A stretch of DNA of 39,953 nucleotides from Mariprofundus sp. GTDB taxonomy: Bacteria; Pseudomonadota; Zetaproteobacteria; Mariprofundales; Mariprofundaceae. Shown here one piece after another: positions 31,067 through 38,999 of the stretch. The DNA is taken from assembly GCA_021772835.1 (NCBI GenBank), contig JAJFLE010000014.1, positions 1-39,953 on the forward strand. The letters are read 5' to 3'. Within the stretch, counting starts at the first letter, position 1, and each line of letters opens with the position of its first letter. Under the pieces are notes generated by a model. That model was not told where the DNA came from. It did not search any database and saw only the letters and a list, made by a program, of their open reading frames with translations. Made by a program: the position numbers and the translations under genes.

Positions 31067-31345
31067 TTACTCTGCAACCCAGCCCTGCAATGCCTCTATA
31101 ATCTGTTTGGCCTGCTTGGCGTTGGTGATATTGAATTTCGAGCGTGGTGTGTATTCGCCATTGCGTTTCTGAAAGCGGCGAATGGTGAACTTATCTTCTC
31201 CATATTCTTCTTTTGCTGCTTCCCAGTTCACATAACGGAACATGATGGTGGTCCATGCGCCTTTGCTGAGGATCACTTTATCCAGCTGCTTGGTGGTCAG
31301 GATGCCGCCTTCTTCGAAATCGATGGTTAAATCATCAGGTGTCAT
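31067..31345 (-). CDS. PC4-like small protein
   Basis: The 92-residue protein has the pattern of a PC4/Whirly-type single-strand nucleic-acid-binding fold: a beta-rich middle (AWTTIMFRYVNWE, EDKFTIRRFQKRNGEYTPRSKFNI, quoted in two parts) and a closing helix (NAKQAKQIIEALQGWV). Homologues I know are small hypothetical proteins in proteobacteria; PC4 membership is inference. It is single-copy and intact, but its 3' end is duplicated downstream. Confidence 0.65.
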   Translation of the reverse strand: MTPDDLTIDFEEGGILTTKQLDKVILSKGAWTTIMFRYVNWEAAKEEYGEDKFTIRRFQKRNGEYTPRSKFNITNAKQAKQIIEALQGWVAE

Positions 31346-31431
31346 AAGATCCTCTTTGTGGATATGGGGTCAGAAAAAACGGCAAGCTATCGACTTGGCC
31401 TGTTTTTGCACTACTGCGATCCATTTCTTCA

Positions 31432-32130
31432 TTAAGCCCAGTAGTGAGTGTCCTGCTTGATGTCATCAACAAGCATCTGCTGCCTGTATTGCTCAAGGGC
31501 GATTTGAACCTGTCCATGTTCGACCTGCGATGCTGATTGAGCCGCCACAGTTGATCGCGGAACAGGCACGGAAGGGGATATAAAACCAGAGGCCGGGTTA
31601 TGCGTTCTCTGCATGGCAAGGCCTGGTTCATCCCTCTGGAGATGTGACTGGCTTTCAACGGCCTGTGTCAGGGTAACTTCAGCAGGTCTTGCAGGAATCG
31701 CCGGAGCTGCGGACGGCAAATACGTTTTGTTTGCCGGTCGCGCCAGTTCGAGTACATGGTCGCCGATATCCTTACCCGTCGCGTTTGTGGAAAAAACATT
31801 GGCCACGGCTGATGCCAGGCCGGAAACCCAGCTGCCGAGCAGACCGCCGAAGATGGCACCGCCGATCATACGCGGGGCTGATCCCATCTCATCACCGCTC
31901 AACTGGCGATATATGGTCGAGATTACCGGCAGATGCTGTAATGGATTTATCATGTCGATGAAATCACCAAAGCCGAACGTGGATTTCTCCCATGCTCCTG
32001 ATGGTTTATCGATCTCTTTTGGCGCAGAGACCTGCTGCAGCGGCTCGACTTTTGGCAGCACGTGCCGAGCCTTTACAGGAGCGGATGCCACAGGAGGCGA
32101 CGGAAAGGCGATACTCGACACAGCTTGCAT
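31432..32130 (-). CDS. Conserved hypothetical protein with a Gly-rich hydrophobic core
   Basis: In its 232 residues, the N-terminal 50 are Pro/Ser/Val-rich and probably disordered. The conserved centre reads FGDFIDMINPLQHLPVIS, TIYRQLSGDE, RMIGGAIFGGLLGSWVSGLAS and TGKDIGDHV (residues about 52-130). The C-terminal 100 are low-complexity Pro/Ala/Ser and Gln-rich. The central block, with its INPLQHLPV signature, recurs in alphaproteobacterial and other hypothetical proteins as I recall; function unknown. No signal peptide is apparent. It is monocistronic. Confidence 0.65.
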   Translation of the reverse strand: MQAVSSIAFPSPPVASAPVKARHVLPKVEPLQQVSAPKEIDKPSGAWEKSTFGFGDFIDMINPLQHLPVISTIYRQLSGDEMGSAPRMIGGAIFGGLLGSWVSGLASAVANVFSTNATGKDIGDHVLELARPANKTYLPSAAPAIPARPAEVTLTQAVESQSHLQRDEPGLAMQRTHNPASGFISPSVPVPRSTVAAQSASQVEHGQVQIALEQYRQQMLVDDIKQDTHYWA

Positions 32131-32296
32131 ACAGGTATCAAAGCAAACGGGAAGCCAGCATCAGTTATCTTGCAGTATCAATACGTTAGCGCTTCGGCAC
32201 GTTTACTTATCGGCAAGATATTCCCCCTGCATCGGCAAAATGGGTAGTTTTATTTTTTGTGCGTACTACTAAAGATAAATTTACACCTTCCAGGTG

Positions 32297-32935
32297 TCAT
32301 CCGCATTTGGAGTCGCCACATTCCAGGCAGCAGTTACAATTGTCTAAACGTACGACCGCCATGGCGCCGCATTTGTCGCACTGGTTACCTTTGGCAATGG
32401 CATCTGTGCCAAGCTTCTCTTCAGCTTCCTGACGTTTGGCCTGCAGCTCGGCGTTATTGAGCTGGCCTTCCATCATGCCGATGGAAATCAGATGCTGTTG
32501 AATCACTTCACCGATCTCGGCAACGATGGAGGGCATATATTTGCCGCCGCGTTTGTAATAACCACCACGTGGATCGAATACGGCTTTCAATTCCTCAACC
32601 AGGAAGGTGACATCGCCGCCTTTGCGGAAGATGGCGGAAGTAATGCGCGTCAGCGCAACAATCCACATGAAATGTTCCATATTCTTGGAATTAATGAATA
32701 CCTCGAACGGACGACGATGAGACGAGCCGTCCGGCTCGGTAACGATGACATCGTTGATAGTGATATACATCGCGTGCTCGGAATTTGGTGTCTTGATCTT
32801 GTAGGTGCTGCCTTCAAGAATATCATCACGCTCAAGCAGTGGCGCAATCTGGTGGACCGTTGCCACCTCTTCCTGTTTTTCGCCAGGTTTCTTTACTTCG
32901 TAACCGGTAATTTTGCTGTCGATTTTAATACCCAT
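32297..32935 (-). CDS. nrdJb: Class II ribonucleotide reductase, small subunit NrdJb (TSCPD domain)
   Basis: The ATG at 32935 gives 212 residues. The TSCPD-type domain (residues about 50-150) includes HAMYITINDVIVTEPDG, RRPFEVFINSKNMEH and KGGDVTFLVEELKAVFDPRGGYYKRGGKYMPS, in the order found in P. aeruginosa NrdJb. A C-terminal zinc ribbon (CDKCGAMAVVRLDNCNCCLECGDSKCG, shown in parts elsewhere as CDKCG and CLECG) has several Cys that can serve as the redox-active tail. It completes the reductase whose main chain is encoded by the upstream nrdJa. A 267-base gap with an inverted repeat separates the two genes. Confidence 0.9.
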   Translation of the reverse strand: MGIKIDSKITGYEVKKPGEKQEEVATVHQIAPLLERDDILEGSTYKIKTPNSEHAMYITINDVIVTEPDGSSHRRPFEVFINSKNMEHFMWIVALTRITSAIFRKGGDVTFLVEELKAVFDPRGGYYKRGGKYMPSIVAEIGEVIQQHLISIGMMEGQLNNAELQAKRQEAEEKLGTDAIAKGNQCDKCGAMAVVRLDNCNCCLECGDSKCG

Positions 32936-33138
32936 TTGTTCCTCCACGCATGGCCAGAATGTGTTGCATCTGAATATGCCTAAAATGTTTCAGCGAGTTT
33001 GCATGAATTTTTCTCATGCCCGGACGCTGCGGCCGGTGATTGTGGGTGTCCTCACGTCGGTGTGAATGAAACACGGAAGAGCTGGCCAAGACCCACAGAT
33101 TTATCGGCGGAAATTTCATCTCTGCCCATTCAATCTTT

Positions 33139-33197
33139 TTCACCGCAGAAGACGCAGAGGCATATTCATTGATATTTCCCTGTGTTCTCTGTGGTGA
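33139..33197. repeat. Degenerate CCACAGAG-type inverted repeat between nrdJa and nrdJb
   Basis: TCACCGCAGAAGACGCAGAG (33140-33159) and CCCTGTGTTCTCTGTGGTGA (33178-33197) are inverted copies, about 16 of 20 matching. The motif ACCACAGAGAACACAGGG belongs to a repeat type scattered in many bacterial genomes. Confidence 0.6.
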
Positions 33198-33202
33198 TCT
33201 CA

Positions 33203-35374
33203 TCAGAATTTACCGTAGTAGCCTTCTTTCAAGGCATCGAACAAGTTGGCTGCACTGTGCATTTCACCGTCGTATTCGATCTCTTCGTTACCCTTGGCTT
33301 CGACTTCAGTGCCATCCTCGAGGGTAAACTTGTAAACAGTGTTTTCCAGATCCTGCTCTTTTACCAGCACGCCCTGGAACGCTTCCGGATTAAAGCGGAA
33401 TGTGGTGCAGCCTTTCAGGCCCTGCTCGTAGGCGTAGAGGTAGATGTTCTTGAAATCCTCGTATGGGAAATCGGTTGGCACGTTGGCAGTTTTGGAGATG
33501 GATGAATCCACCCAGCGCTGTGCTGCAGCCTGGATATCTACGTGCTGTTTCGGAGTCACTTCATCGGCAGAGATAAAGTAATCCGGTAATTTTCTTGCTT
33601 CATCTGTCGCGAAGGGCATGGCATCGGCATTGATCAGTCCGCGATAAGCCAATAGCTCATAGGAGAAGACATCCACTTTCTCTTTCGATTTTTTGCCTTC
33701 GCGGATGATGTTACGCGCATAGTGATGGGCAAAGCTTGGCTCGATACCGTTGGAGGCATTGTTGGCCAGGCTCAAAGAGATGGTGCCGGTAGGTGCGATG
33801 GATGAGTGGTGGGTAAAGCGGCAGCCCTTTTCAATCAGTGCCGCGATCATGGCCTTGTCTTCTTCCGAACCGGTGGCGAGGAACTTCTGCATATATTTGG
33901 AGTATTTACCCCAGAGGATTTTGCCAGCCAGCTTGTCGCCGATTTTGATGCCGTCATCGGCCATTTCAGGGCGTTTGGCCATCATCTCAGGTGTAACTTC
34001 GTATTCTTCCAGCAGAGCAGGAGCGACACCTTTTTCTTCGGCAAGGGAAAGACCTGCCTGGAAACCGGTACGTGCCATTTCATAGGCGATCTTGTCGGTA
34101 AACTCGAGTGAACCAGCGGTGCCATATGGTGTGCGCAGCATGGTCAAGGCAGAACCAAGCCCCAGGAAGCCCATGCCGTGGCGACGTTTGGAGAGAATCT
34201 CATTGCGCTGTTTTTCCAGTGGCAGGCCGTTGATGTCCACCACGTTGTCGAGCATGCGGGTGAAGATCGCGATGACCTCACGATAGGACTCCCAATCGAA
34301 ATACGCATTTTCCGTGAACGGGTTGCGCACAAACTTGGTTAGATTGACCGAGCCGAGCAGGCATGCGCCATATGGCGGCAGTGGCTGCTCACCGCATGGG
34401 TTGGTGGCGCGCACATCTTCACAAAACCAGTTGTTGTTCATGTCGTTCACTTCATCGATCAGGATGAAGCCGGGCTCGGCATAGTCGTAGGTCGATGCCA
34501 TGATGACATCCCACAACCGCTGTGCTTTCAGGGTTTTGTATACCTTGCAGGCGACATGGCCGCGGTCATCATGGGTGGCATCTTTGGGAGGATTGGCCAC
34601 GGTCTTGAAGACAATGCGTGTTTCCGGATCGTCGATCTCGGTGCGGGTGGCCGGGAATACCAGATCCCAGTCGGCATCGTTTTTCACAGCTTCCATAAAA
34701 TCACGGGTGATCAGGCAGGAGAGATTGAACTGGCGCAGACGGCCATCTTCACGTTTTGCACGGATAAAATCCATGGCGTCAGGATGGCTGATATCAAACG
34801 TGCCCATTTGTGCGCCGCGACGCCCTCCCGCAGAGGATACGGTGAAACACATCTTGTCATAGATATCCATGAAGGAGAGCGGGCCGGAAGTATAAGCACC
34901 GGCACCCGACACATAAGCGCCTTTCGGACGCAGTGTGGAGAACTCATAGCCGATGCCGCAACCTGCTTTCAGAGTCAGGCCTGCTTCGTGCACCATGGAG
35001 AGAATGCCATCCATCGAATCGGGAATCGTGCCGGAAACAGTGCAGTTGATGGTCGATGTGGCTGGTTTGTGCGCTTCAGCACCTGCATTGGACATGATGC
35101 GGCCGGCAGGAATTGCACCGTTAGCCAGTGCCCAGGTAAACTTGGCATACCACTCGTCACGTTTGTCTTCATCTTCAACTGCGGAGAGGGCTCTGGCAAC
35201 GCGCTCATACGTTGCTTCGATGTTTTCATCGACGCTGTTGTGAGATTTGTCTTTCAGACGATATTTTTTATCCCAGATATCAAGCGATGCTGGCTGAAAG
35301 CCGATCTCGGTAGCTTTGTCTTCATTATCCTGCTGAACCGATGCAATGCTTAAAGCATTTGATGTGATGCTCAT
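33203..35374 (-). CDS. nrdJa: Class II (adenosylcobalamin-dependent) ribonucleotide reductase NrdJa
   Basis: The 723-residue catalytic subunit uses adenosylcobalamin to make a thiyl radical and reduces ribonucleotides to deoxyribonucleotides without needing oxygen. Visible landmarks are GCGIGYEFSTLRPKGA near residue 138, RRGAQMGTFDISHPDAMDFI near 184, FNLSCLITRD, ATNPCGEQPLPPYGACLLGSVNL near 326-348 (active-site Asn-x-Cys-x-Glu), and SIAPTGTISL near 517. The ATG at 35374 is preceded by GGGAGG. The family's C-terminal TSCPD part is in nrdJb. A promoter with NrdR and DnaA-like boxes lies upstream. Confidence 0.95.
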   Translation of the reverse strand: MSITSNALSIASVQQDNEDKATEIGFQPASLDIWDKKYRLKDKSHNSVDENIEATYERVARALSAVEDEDKRDEWYAKFTWALANGAIPAGRIMSNAGAEAHKPATSTINCTVSGTIPDSMDGILSMVHEAGLTLKAGCGIGYEFSTLRPKGAYVSGAGAYTSGPLSFMDIYDKMCFTVSSAGGRRGAQMGTFDISHPDAMDFIRAKREDGRLRQFNLSCLITRDFMEAVKNDADWDLVFPATRTEIDDPETRIVFKTVANPPKDATHDDRGHVACKVYKTLKAQRLWDVIMASTYDYAEPGFILIDEVNDMNNNWFCEDVRATNPCGEQPLPPYGACLLGSVNLTKFVRNPFTENAYFDWESYREVIAIFTRMLDNVVDINGLPLEKQRNEILSKRRHGMGFLGLGSALTMLRTPYGTAGSLEFTDKIAYEMARTGFQAGLSLAEEKGVAPALLEEYEVTPEMMAKRPEMADDGIKIGDKLAGKILWGKYSKYMQKFLATGSEEDKAMIAALIEKGCRFTHHSSIAPTGTISLSLANNASNGIEPSFAHHYARNIIREGKKSKEKVDVFSYELLAYRGLINADAMPFATDEARKLPDYFISADEVTPKQHVDIQAAAQRWVDSSISKTANVPTDFPYEDFKNIYLYAYEQGLKGCTTFRFNPEAFQGVLVKEQDLENTVYKFTLEDGTEVEAKGNEEIEYDGEMHSAANLFDALKEGYYGKF

Positions 35375-35430
35375 GCGGCCTCCCAATTTAGATTCCCTCT
35401 GTGCGTGCGGAACTGTAATTCTTGGTGGCG

Positions 35431-35458
35431 AGTGTAGGCACTATATCTAGGGTGTCAA
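35431..35458 (-). promoter_or_regulatory. Promoter of nrdJ
   Basis: On the minus strand TTGACA (plus 35453-35458) and TACACT (plus 35431-35436) are spaced by 16 bases, about 55 bases before the nrdJa start codon. This is a near-consensus sigma-70 promoter. Confidence 0.7.
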
Positions 35459-35485
35459 GATATCGCGGCACACTAACTGTAGTGC
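35438..35485. promoter_or_regulatory. Pair of NrdR boxes
   Basis: GCACTATATCTAGGGT (35438-35453) matches 13 of 16 positions and ACACTAACTGTAGTGC (35470-35485) 12 of 16 of the palindrome ACACTATATATAGTGT. Their starts are 32 bases apart, the three-turn spacing typical of NrdR operators. The first fills the promoter spacer and the second lies just upstream of the -35, so binding would repress nrdJ. Confidence 0.7.
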
Positions 35486-35500
35486 TTTGCAACACACAAA

Positions 35501-35531
35501 CTATCCACCGTTTATCCACAGCTTATACACC
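35501..35531. promoter_or_regulatory. Three DnaA-like boxes spaced by exactly 11 bases
   Basis: CTATCCACC (35501), the consensus TTATCCACA (35512) and TTATACACC (35523) are in the same orientation. They are all on one face of the helix, just upstream of the NrdR boxes. Confidence 0.65.
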
Positions 35532-35683
35532 GGATCAGCTGATTTCCTGTGGGTCTCAAGGGTTAGTCGAGGCTCTCAGGGCGCCGTTAAATATACTGAA
35601 TAAGTGCATGGAAACAGTTGTACATACAGAAAATGCGGCTTTCATTTGGAGTGTGGCGGTTCGCCTGATACGATGCGCATCCC

Positions 35684-36478
35684 ATGAGTGATATATCCCG
35701 AAACATAGATAACGACACAGCATCCGGCGCTGAAAATAGCCCTACCCACTTTGGTTTCGAAACCGTGACGGGTACGGAGAAAGTCAATCGCGTGATGGGC
35801 GTATTCTCATCAGTAGCCAGCCAGTACGATATTATGAACGATGCCATGAGCGGAGGCATGCACCGCTTGTGGAAACGCAAGATGATTGCCACGGCGGCCA
35901 TTGGTGCTGGCTCGAGAGTGCTTGATGTGGCAGCTGGATCCGGCGATATTGCTATAGGTCTGGCCAAAAAGATGGGGCCGAGCGGACGCGTGGTGCTTAC
36001 CGACCTGAATGGCCCGATGTTGGCCGAAGGCGCACGCCGTGTCATTGATGAAGGGTTGTTGCCCGGTCGAGCTGATTGTATTCAATCCGATGGTACAAAG
36101 CTCGCTTTTGCCGATAACAGCTTTGATTGTATTACTATCGCTTTTGGTATCCGTAACTTCCTTGATGTCGAAGCGGGACTCGCTGAGTTTTATCGCATAT
36201 TGAAGCCGGGTGGTCAGTTTATGTGCCTGGAATTTTCGCGTCCGACGCTGCCGGGGCTGGATATTATTTATGACGCCTACTCGTTTAATGTGATTCCGCT
36301 GCTTGGTGAAAAGATCACCGGTGATCGCGACTCCTACCAGTATCTGGTTGAATCAATTCGCCGCTTTCCTGATCAGGGTCGATTTGCCAAAATGATCGGC
36401 AAGGCCGGGTTTGACTTGGTGAAATACGATAACCTGACCGGCGGCATTGTTGCATTACACAGGGGATATAAGCTATGA
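35684..36478 (+). CDS. ubiE: Ubiquinone/menaquinone C-methyltransferase UbiE
   Basis: The 264-residue SAM-dependent enzyme adds the C-5 (or C-2) methyl group to the quinone ring. After a variable tail (1-27) comes THFGFETVTGTEKVNRV, VFSSVASQYDIMNDAMSGGMHRLWK, the SAM motif VLDVAAGSGDIA (about 84-95), IAFGIRNF near 149, and LKPGGQFMCLEFSRP near 171-185, with the C-terminal GGIVALHRGYKL ending. All hallmarks are in order and the length is slightly above usual because of the N-terminal tail. It heads the ubiE-ubiJ-ubiB cluster. Confidence 0.96.
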   Translation: MSDISRNIDNDTASGAENSPTHFGFETVTGTEKVNRVMGVFSSVASQYDIMNDAMSGGMHRLWKRKMIATAAIGAGSRVLDVAAGSGDIAIGLAKKMGPSGRVVLTDLNGPMLAEGARRVIDEGLLPGRADCIQSDGTKLAFADNSFDCITIAFGIRNFLDVEAGLAEFYRILKPGGQFMCLEFSRPTLPGLDIIYDAYSFNVIPLLGEKITGDRDSYQYLVESIRRFPDQGRFAKMIGKAGFDLVKYDNLTGGIVALHRGYKL

Positions 36479-36626
36479 AAGAAGCAACATTTCCGCACAT
36501 GGAAGTGCGGCGGGCAAACGGACGCGCGCCCGTGAGTGATTCGAAAACCACGTTTTTCGAATCACGTTTAAGCTCGAGGCATGGGCGCCGCAGAGCGATG
36601 CAAACAATGAATGAGGCTTTAGCCTC
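36479..36626 (+). other. Gap between ubiE and ubiJ with two hairpins
   Basis: GTGATTCGAAAA (36536-36547) pairs perfectly with TTTTCGAATCAC (36554-36565). A second stem, GAGGC/GCCTC around TTTA, lies at about 36611-36624, touching the proposed ubiJ start. Neither has a T run. The 148-base gap is long for genes that are normally close. Confidence 0.6.
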
Positions 36627-37289
36627 ATGAGTGTAATGTTTTTGCCGTTAAGGCTGATTCCGGTGCCGGTGCAATGCGTGGTCATGACCTCTGTGCTGGA
36701 GCTAGTATTTTCGCGTGATGCATCACTAAAGCCCTATCTGGCAGATATGGAAGGTCGTATCTTCCGTATCCACGTACGTGACACCGATGCCATCATGTTC
36801 CTTGGTTTCAAACGTGGTAAAGCCTGGGTGCATTCCAATTATAGCGGCGATGTTGATGTGCGCCTTAATGCCACCACAGCCGGTTTTGCGCGCATGTGTT
36901 TCGGCCATGAAGATCCGGACGATCTGGTGTTCCAGCAGGTGTTGAGACTCTCCGGCGATTCCGATGCTATGTTACGTTTCAAGAAGCTGTTTGCAGCAGC
37001 GGATCTCGATTGGGAACGGGAGTTGCGCGCAGCATTCGGCGATTTCTTCGGTACCCGTGTAGCCAAGGCTGCCCACGCGCTGGTAGCGGCCGAACAGAAG
37101 CTGGCAGAGGGATCGAAACAGATATTAAGCAACAGATTGCGTGATTTGGATGTGCCCGATAACACACGTTTGCAGGAATGGCAGGCCGGTGTCGAACATT
37201 TTGCGCATCAGGTGTCGCGAACCAAAGGTCGCCTGACACGACTTGAACATAAGCTGGAACATCTGACAGAAGCTGTCGGGAAGCAGTGA
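36627..37289 (+). CDS. ubiJ: Ubiquinone biosynthesis accessory factor UbiJ (SCP2-like)
   Basis: From 36627 the product has 220 residues; an ATG at 36684 gives 201, the same as E. coli UbiJ, and is perhaps the better start because homology begins there (SVLELVFSRDASLKPYLADM). The SCP2-type lipid-binding domain runs to about residue 120 (FRIHVRD, VHSNYSGDVDVRL). A helical C-terminus follows with RTKGRLTRLEHKLEHLTEAV, probably a coiled coil. UbiJ binds ubiquinone intermediates in the soluble Ubi complex. Position between ubiE and ubiB supports the assignment. Confidence 0.88.
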   Translation: MSVMFLPLRLIPVPVQCVVMTSVLELVFSRDASLKPYLADMEGRIFRIHVRDTDAIMFLGFKRGKAWVHSNYSGDVDVRLNATTAGFARMCFGHEDPDDLVFQQVLRLSGDSDAMLRFKKLFAAADLDWERELRAAFGDFFGTRVAKAAHALVAAEQKLAEGSKQILSNRLRDLDVPDNTRLQEWQAGVEHFAHQVSRTKGRLTRLEHKLEHLTEAVGKQ

Positions 37290-37302
37290 TGCGGAGCCGG
37301 AC

Positions 37303-38907
37303 ATGAGACTCCCCGCCAATATCCGTCGCAATATCCGCCTGATGCGGATCGGCCATATTCTGGCCACGCATGGCATGGCGGCACTGGCGGTACGCCTGCG
37401 CCTGTTTTACCCCTATGTCTGGGTCGTGCAGCTATTCCGCGGGGATGATCTTCCGAAAGACCTTGGCACCCAGATTCGCCTGGTGCTTGAACAACTGGGG
37501 CCGACTTTTATTAAATTCGGCCAAATGCTCTCCACACGCGTGGATCTGCTGCCTTTAGATGTGGCGCTTGAGCTGAAACGTTTACAGGATGATGTGCCGC
37601 CGGAGCCGTTTGAAAAGGTAAGGCGTGTGATTGAGCAGAGTTTCAAGAAACCACTGACAGGCGAAGACGGGATTTTTGCCACATTCGATGAAAAGCCGAT
37701 TGCAGCCGCATCAATTGCCCAGGTTCATTTTGCCGAGCTGAAAGACGGACGCAAGGTTGCGGTGAAAGTGCGTCGTGATCATATCAGTCGTACGATCGAG
37801 TCCGATTTGGCTATTCTGAAGTTATTGGCCAGCCTCTTCCATCGCTATTTCCCGGAATACCATCGCCTGAAGGCGCCACAGGTTATTGAGGAGTTCGGCA
37901 CGACCATTAGAGGTGAGCTGAACCTGCGTGCCGAGGCTGCACATGCCAGCCGCTTCGCCGAGAACTTTGCCGAAGTGGACGGGGTACGGGTGCCAGAGGT
38001 GATGTGGGATTACACCCAGACCGAAGTGCTGACCACCGAACGCATTTACGGCACGCCGATTGATGAGAGAGAAAAGCTTAAAGCTGCAGGTCATGACTGT
38101 CTGAAACTGTGCGAGCGCGCGGCCACCCAGTTTTTCCGCATGGTGTTTGTCGATGGTTACTTCCATGCCGATATGCATCCGGGCAATATTTTTGTGGCCG
38201 ATAACGGTGATATCATTTTTATCGATTTCGGTATTGTTGGCAGGCTGGATATCAAATCACGGCGTTATATTGCCTCCATGCTGCTGGCTTTCCTGCAGGA
38301 GGATTATCATCGCGCTGCCGAGGTGCATGTGGAGGCGGGTTATGTGCCGGCTGATACCGATATTTCCGCTTTTGAGGATGCATTGCGCGAAATCGCAGTG
38401 CCCATTTTCAACCGGCCTTTGGCAGATATTTCTATTGCTGAACTATTGCTCTCCATGTTTGCGGTCACTGAACGTTTCAAGATGGAGACGCAGCCGCAGC
38501 TGCTGCTTTTGCAGAAGACTATGGTGGTCATTGAAGGCGTTGCCCGGGAACTGGCTGATCAGGCGAATATCTGGATGCTGGCGCGACCAATGATTTCCGA
38601 GTGGGTCGCCCGCCATATGGGGCCGATCGGTAAAGCTGAAGCGGTGGGTGAAGAGATTCGCACTCAGCTCTACGACTGGATGCAACTTCCGGCCAAGATC
38701 GACGGTGTACTCTCCCGCATTGAGCAGGGTGATGTGACATTTACCAATGAACCATCAGGCTTCACAGCTGTTGTGGGCGCCATGCTCTCTGCCGCAGGTG
38801 GCGGCTGGCTGGTCTGGAATGCAGTCAACGATGCCGGAACCGGGTTGCTGGTTGTTTCAGCAGCAGTGATGGGGCTGGGTTTTATGCTGACCGTGAGCCG
38901 TAATTAG
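37303..38907 (+). CDS. ubiB: UbiB, atypical kinase/ATPase for ubiquinone biosynthesis
   Basis: The 534-residue protein belongs to the ABC1/ADCK family. The KxGQ motif is in FIKFGQMLSTRVDLLP (about 70-85), the Ala-rich loop is AAASIAQVHFAEL followed by the Lys in VAVKVRRDHI (about 133-160), and the catalytic segments are FHADMHPGNIFV and FIDFGIVGRL (about 287-316). Two C-terminal hydrophobic helices (AVVGAMLSAAGGGWLVWNAV, LLVVSAAVMGLGFML) anchor it to the membrane. It starts 13 bases after ubiJ with GGAG ahead, so it is co-transcribed. UbiB is thought to help extract quinone precursors from the membrane. Confidence 0.96.
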   Translation: MRLPANIRRNIRLMRIGHILATHGMAALAVRLRLFYPYVWVVQLFRGDDLPKDLGTQIRLVLEQLGPTFIKFGQMLSTRVDLLPLDVALELKRLQDDVPPEPFEKVRRVIEQSFKKPLTGEDGIFATFDEKPIAAASIAQVHFAELKDGRKVAVKVRRDHISRTIESDLAILKLLASLFHRYFPEYHRLKAPQVIEEFGTTIRGELNLRAEAAHASRFAENFAEVDGVRVPEVMWDYTQTEVLTTERIYGTPIDEREKLKAAGHDCLKLCERAATQFFRMVFVDGYFHADMHPGNIFVADNGDIIFIDFGIVGRLDIKSRRYIASMLLAFLQEDYHRAAEVHVEAGYVPADTDISAFEDALREIAVPIFNRPLADISIAELLLSMFAVTERFKMETQPQLLLLQKTMVVIEGVARELADQANIWMLARPMISEWVARHMGPIGKAEAVGEEIRTQLYDWMQLPAKIDGVLSRIEQGDVTFTNEPSGFTAVVGAMLSAAGGGWLVWNAVNDAGTGLLVVSAAVMGLGFMLTVSRN

Positions 38908-38915
38908 GTGTGCTT

Positions 38916-38943
38916 TTGTAGTTTTCTTTCTTTCGTCTATACT
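38916..38943 (+). promoter_or_regulatory. Promoter of metK
   Basis: TTGTAG (38916-38921) and TATACT (38938-38943) with a 16-base spacer lie 57 bases before the start. The leader is too short for a SAM riboswitch. Confidence 0.55.
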
Positions 38944-38999
38944 GCGCACCAAATCTTCTGATAAATATTGTTCAAAACCAATCATAAGGACTGACCTAC

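Noticed and set aside
34556-35353. A 265-codon plus-strand frame opposite nrdJa
   Set aside because: It is an antisense shadow of a strongly conserved gene and has no family features of its own.
38908-38999. Possible SAM riboswitch ahead of metK
   Set aside because: The leader after the promoter is only about 50 bases and shows none of the SAM riboswitch helices.
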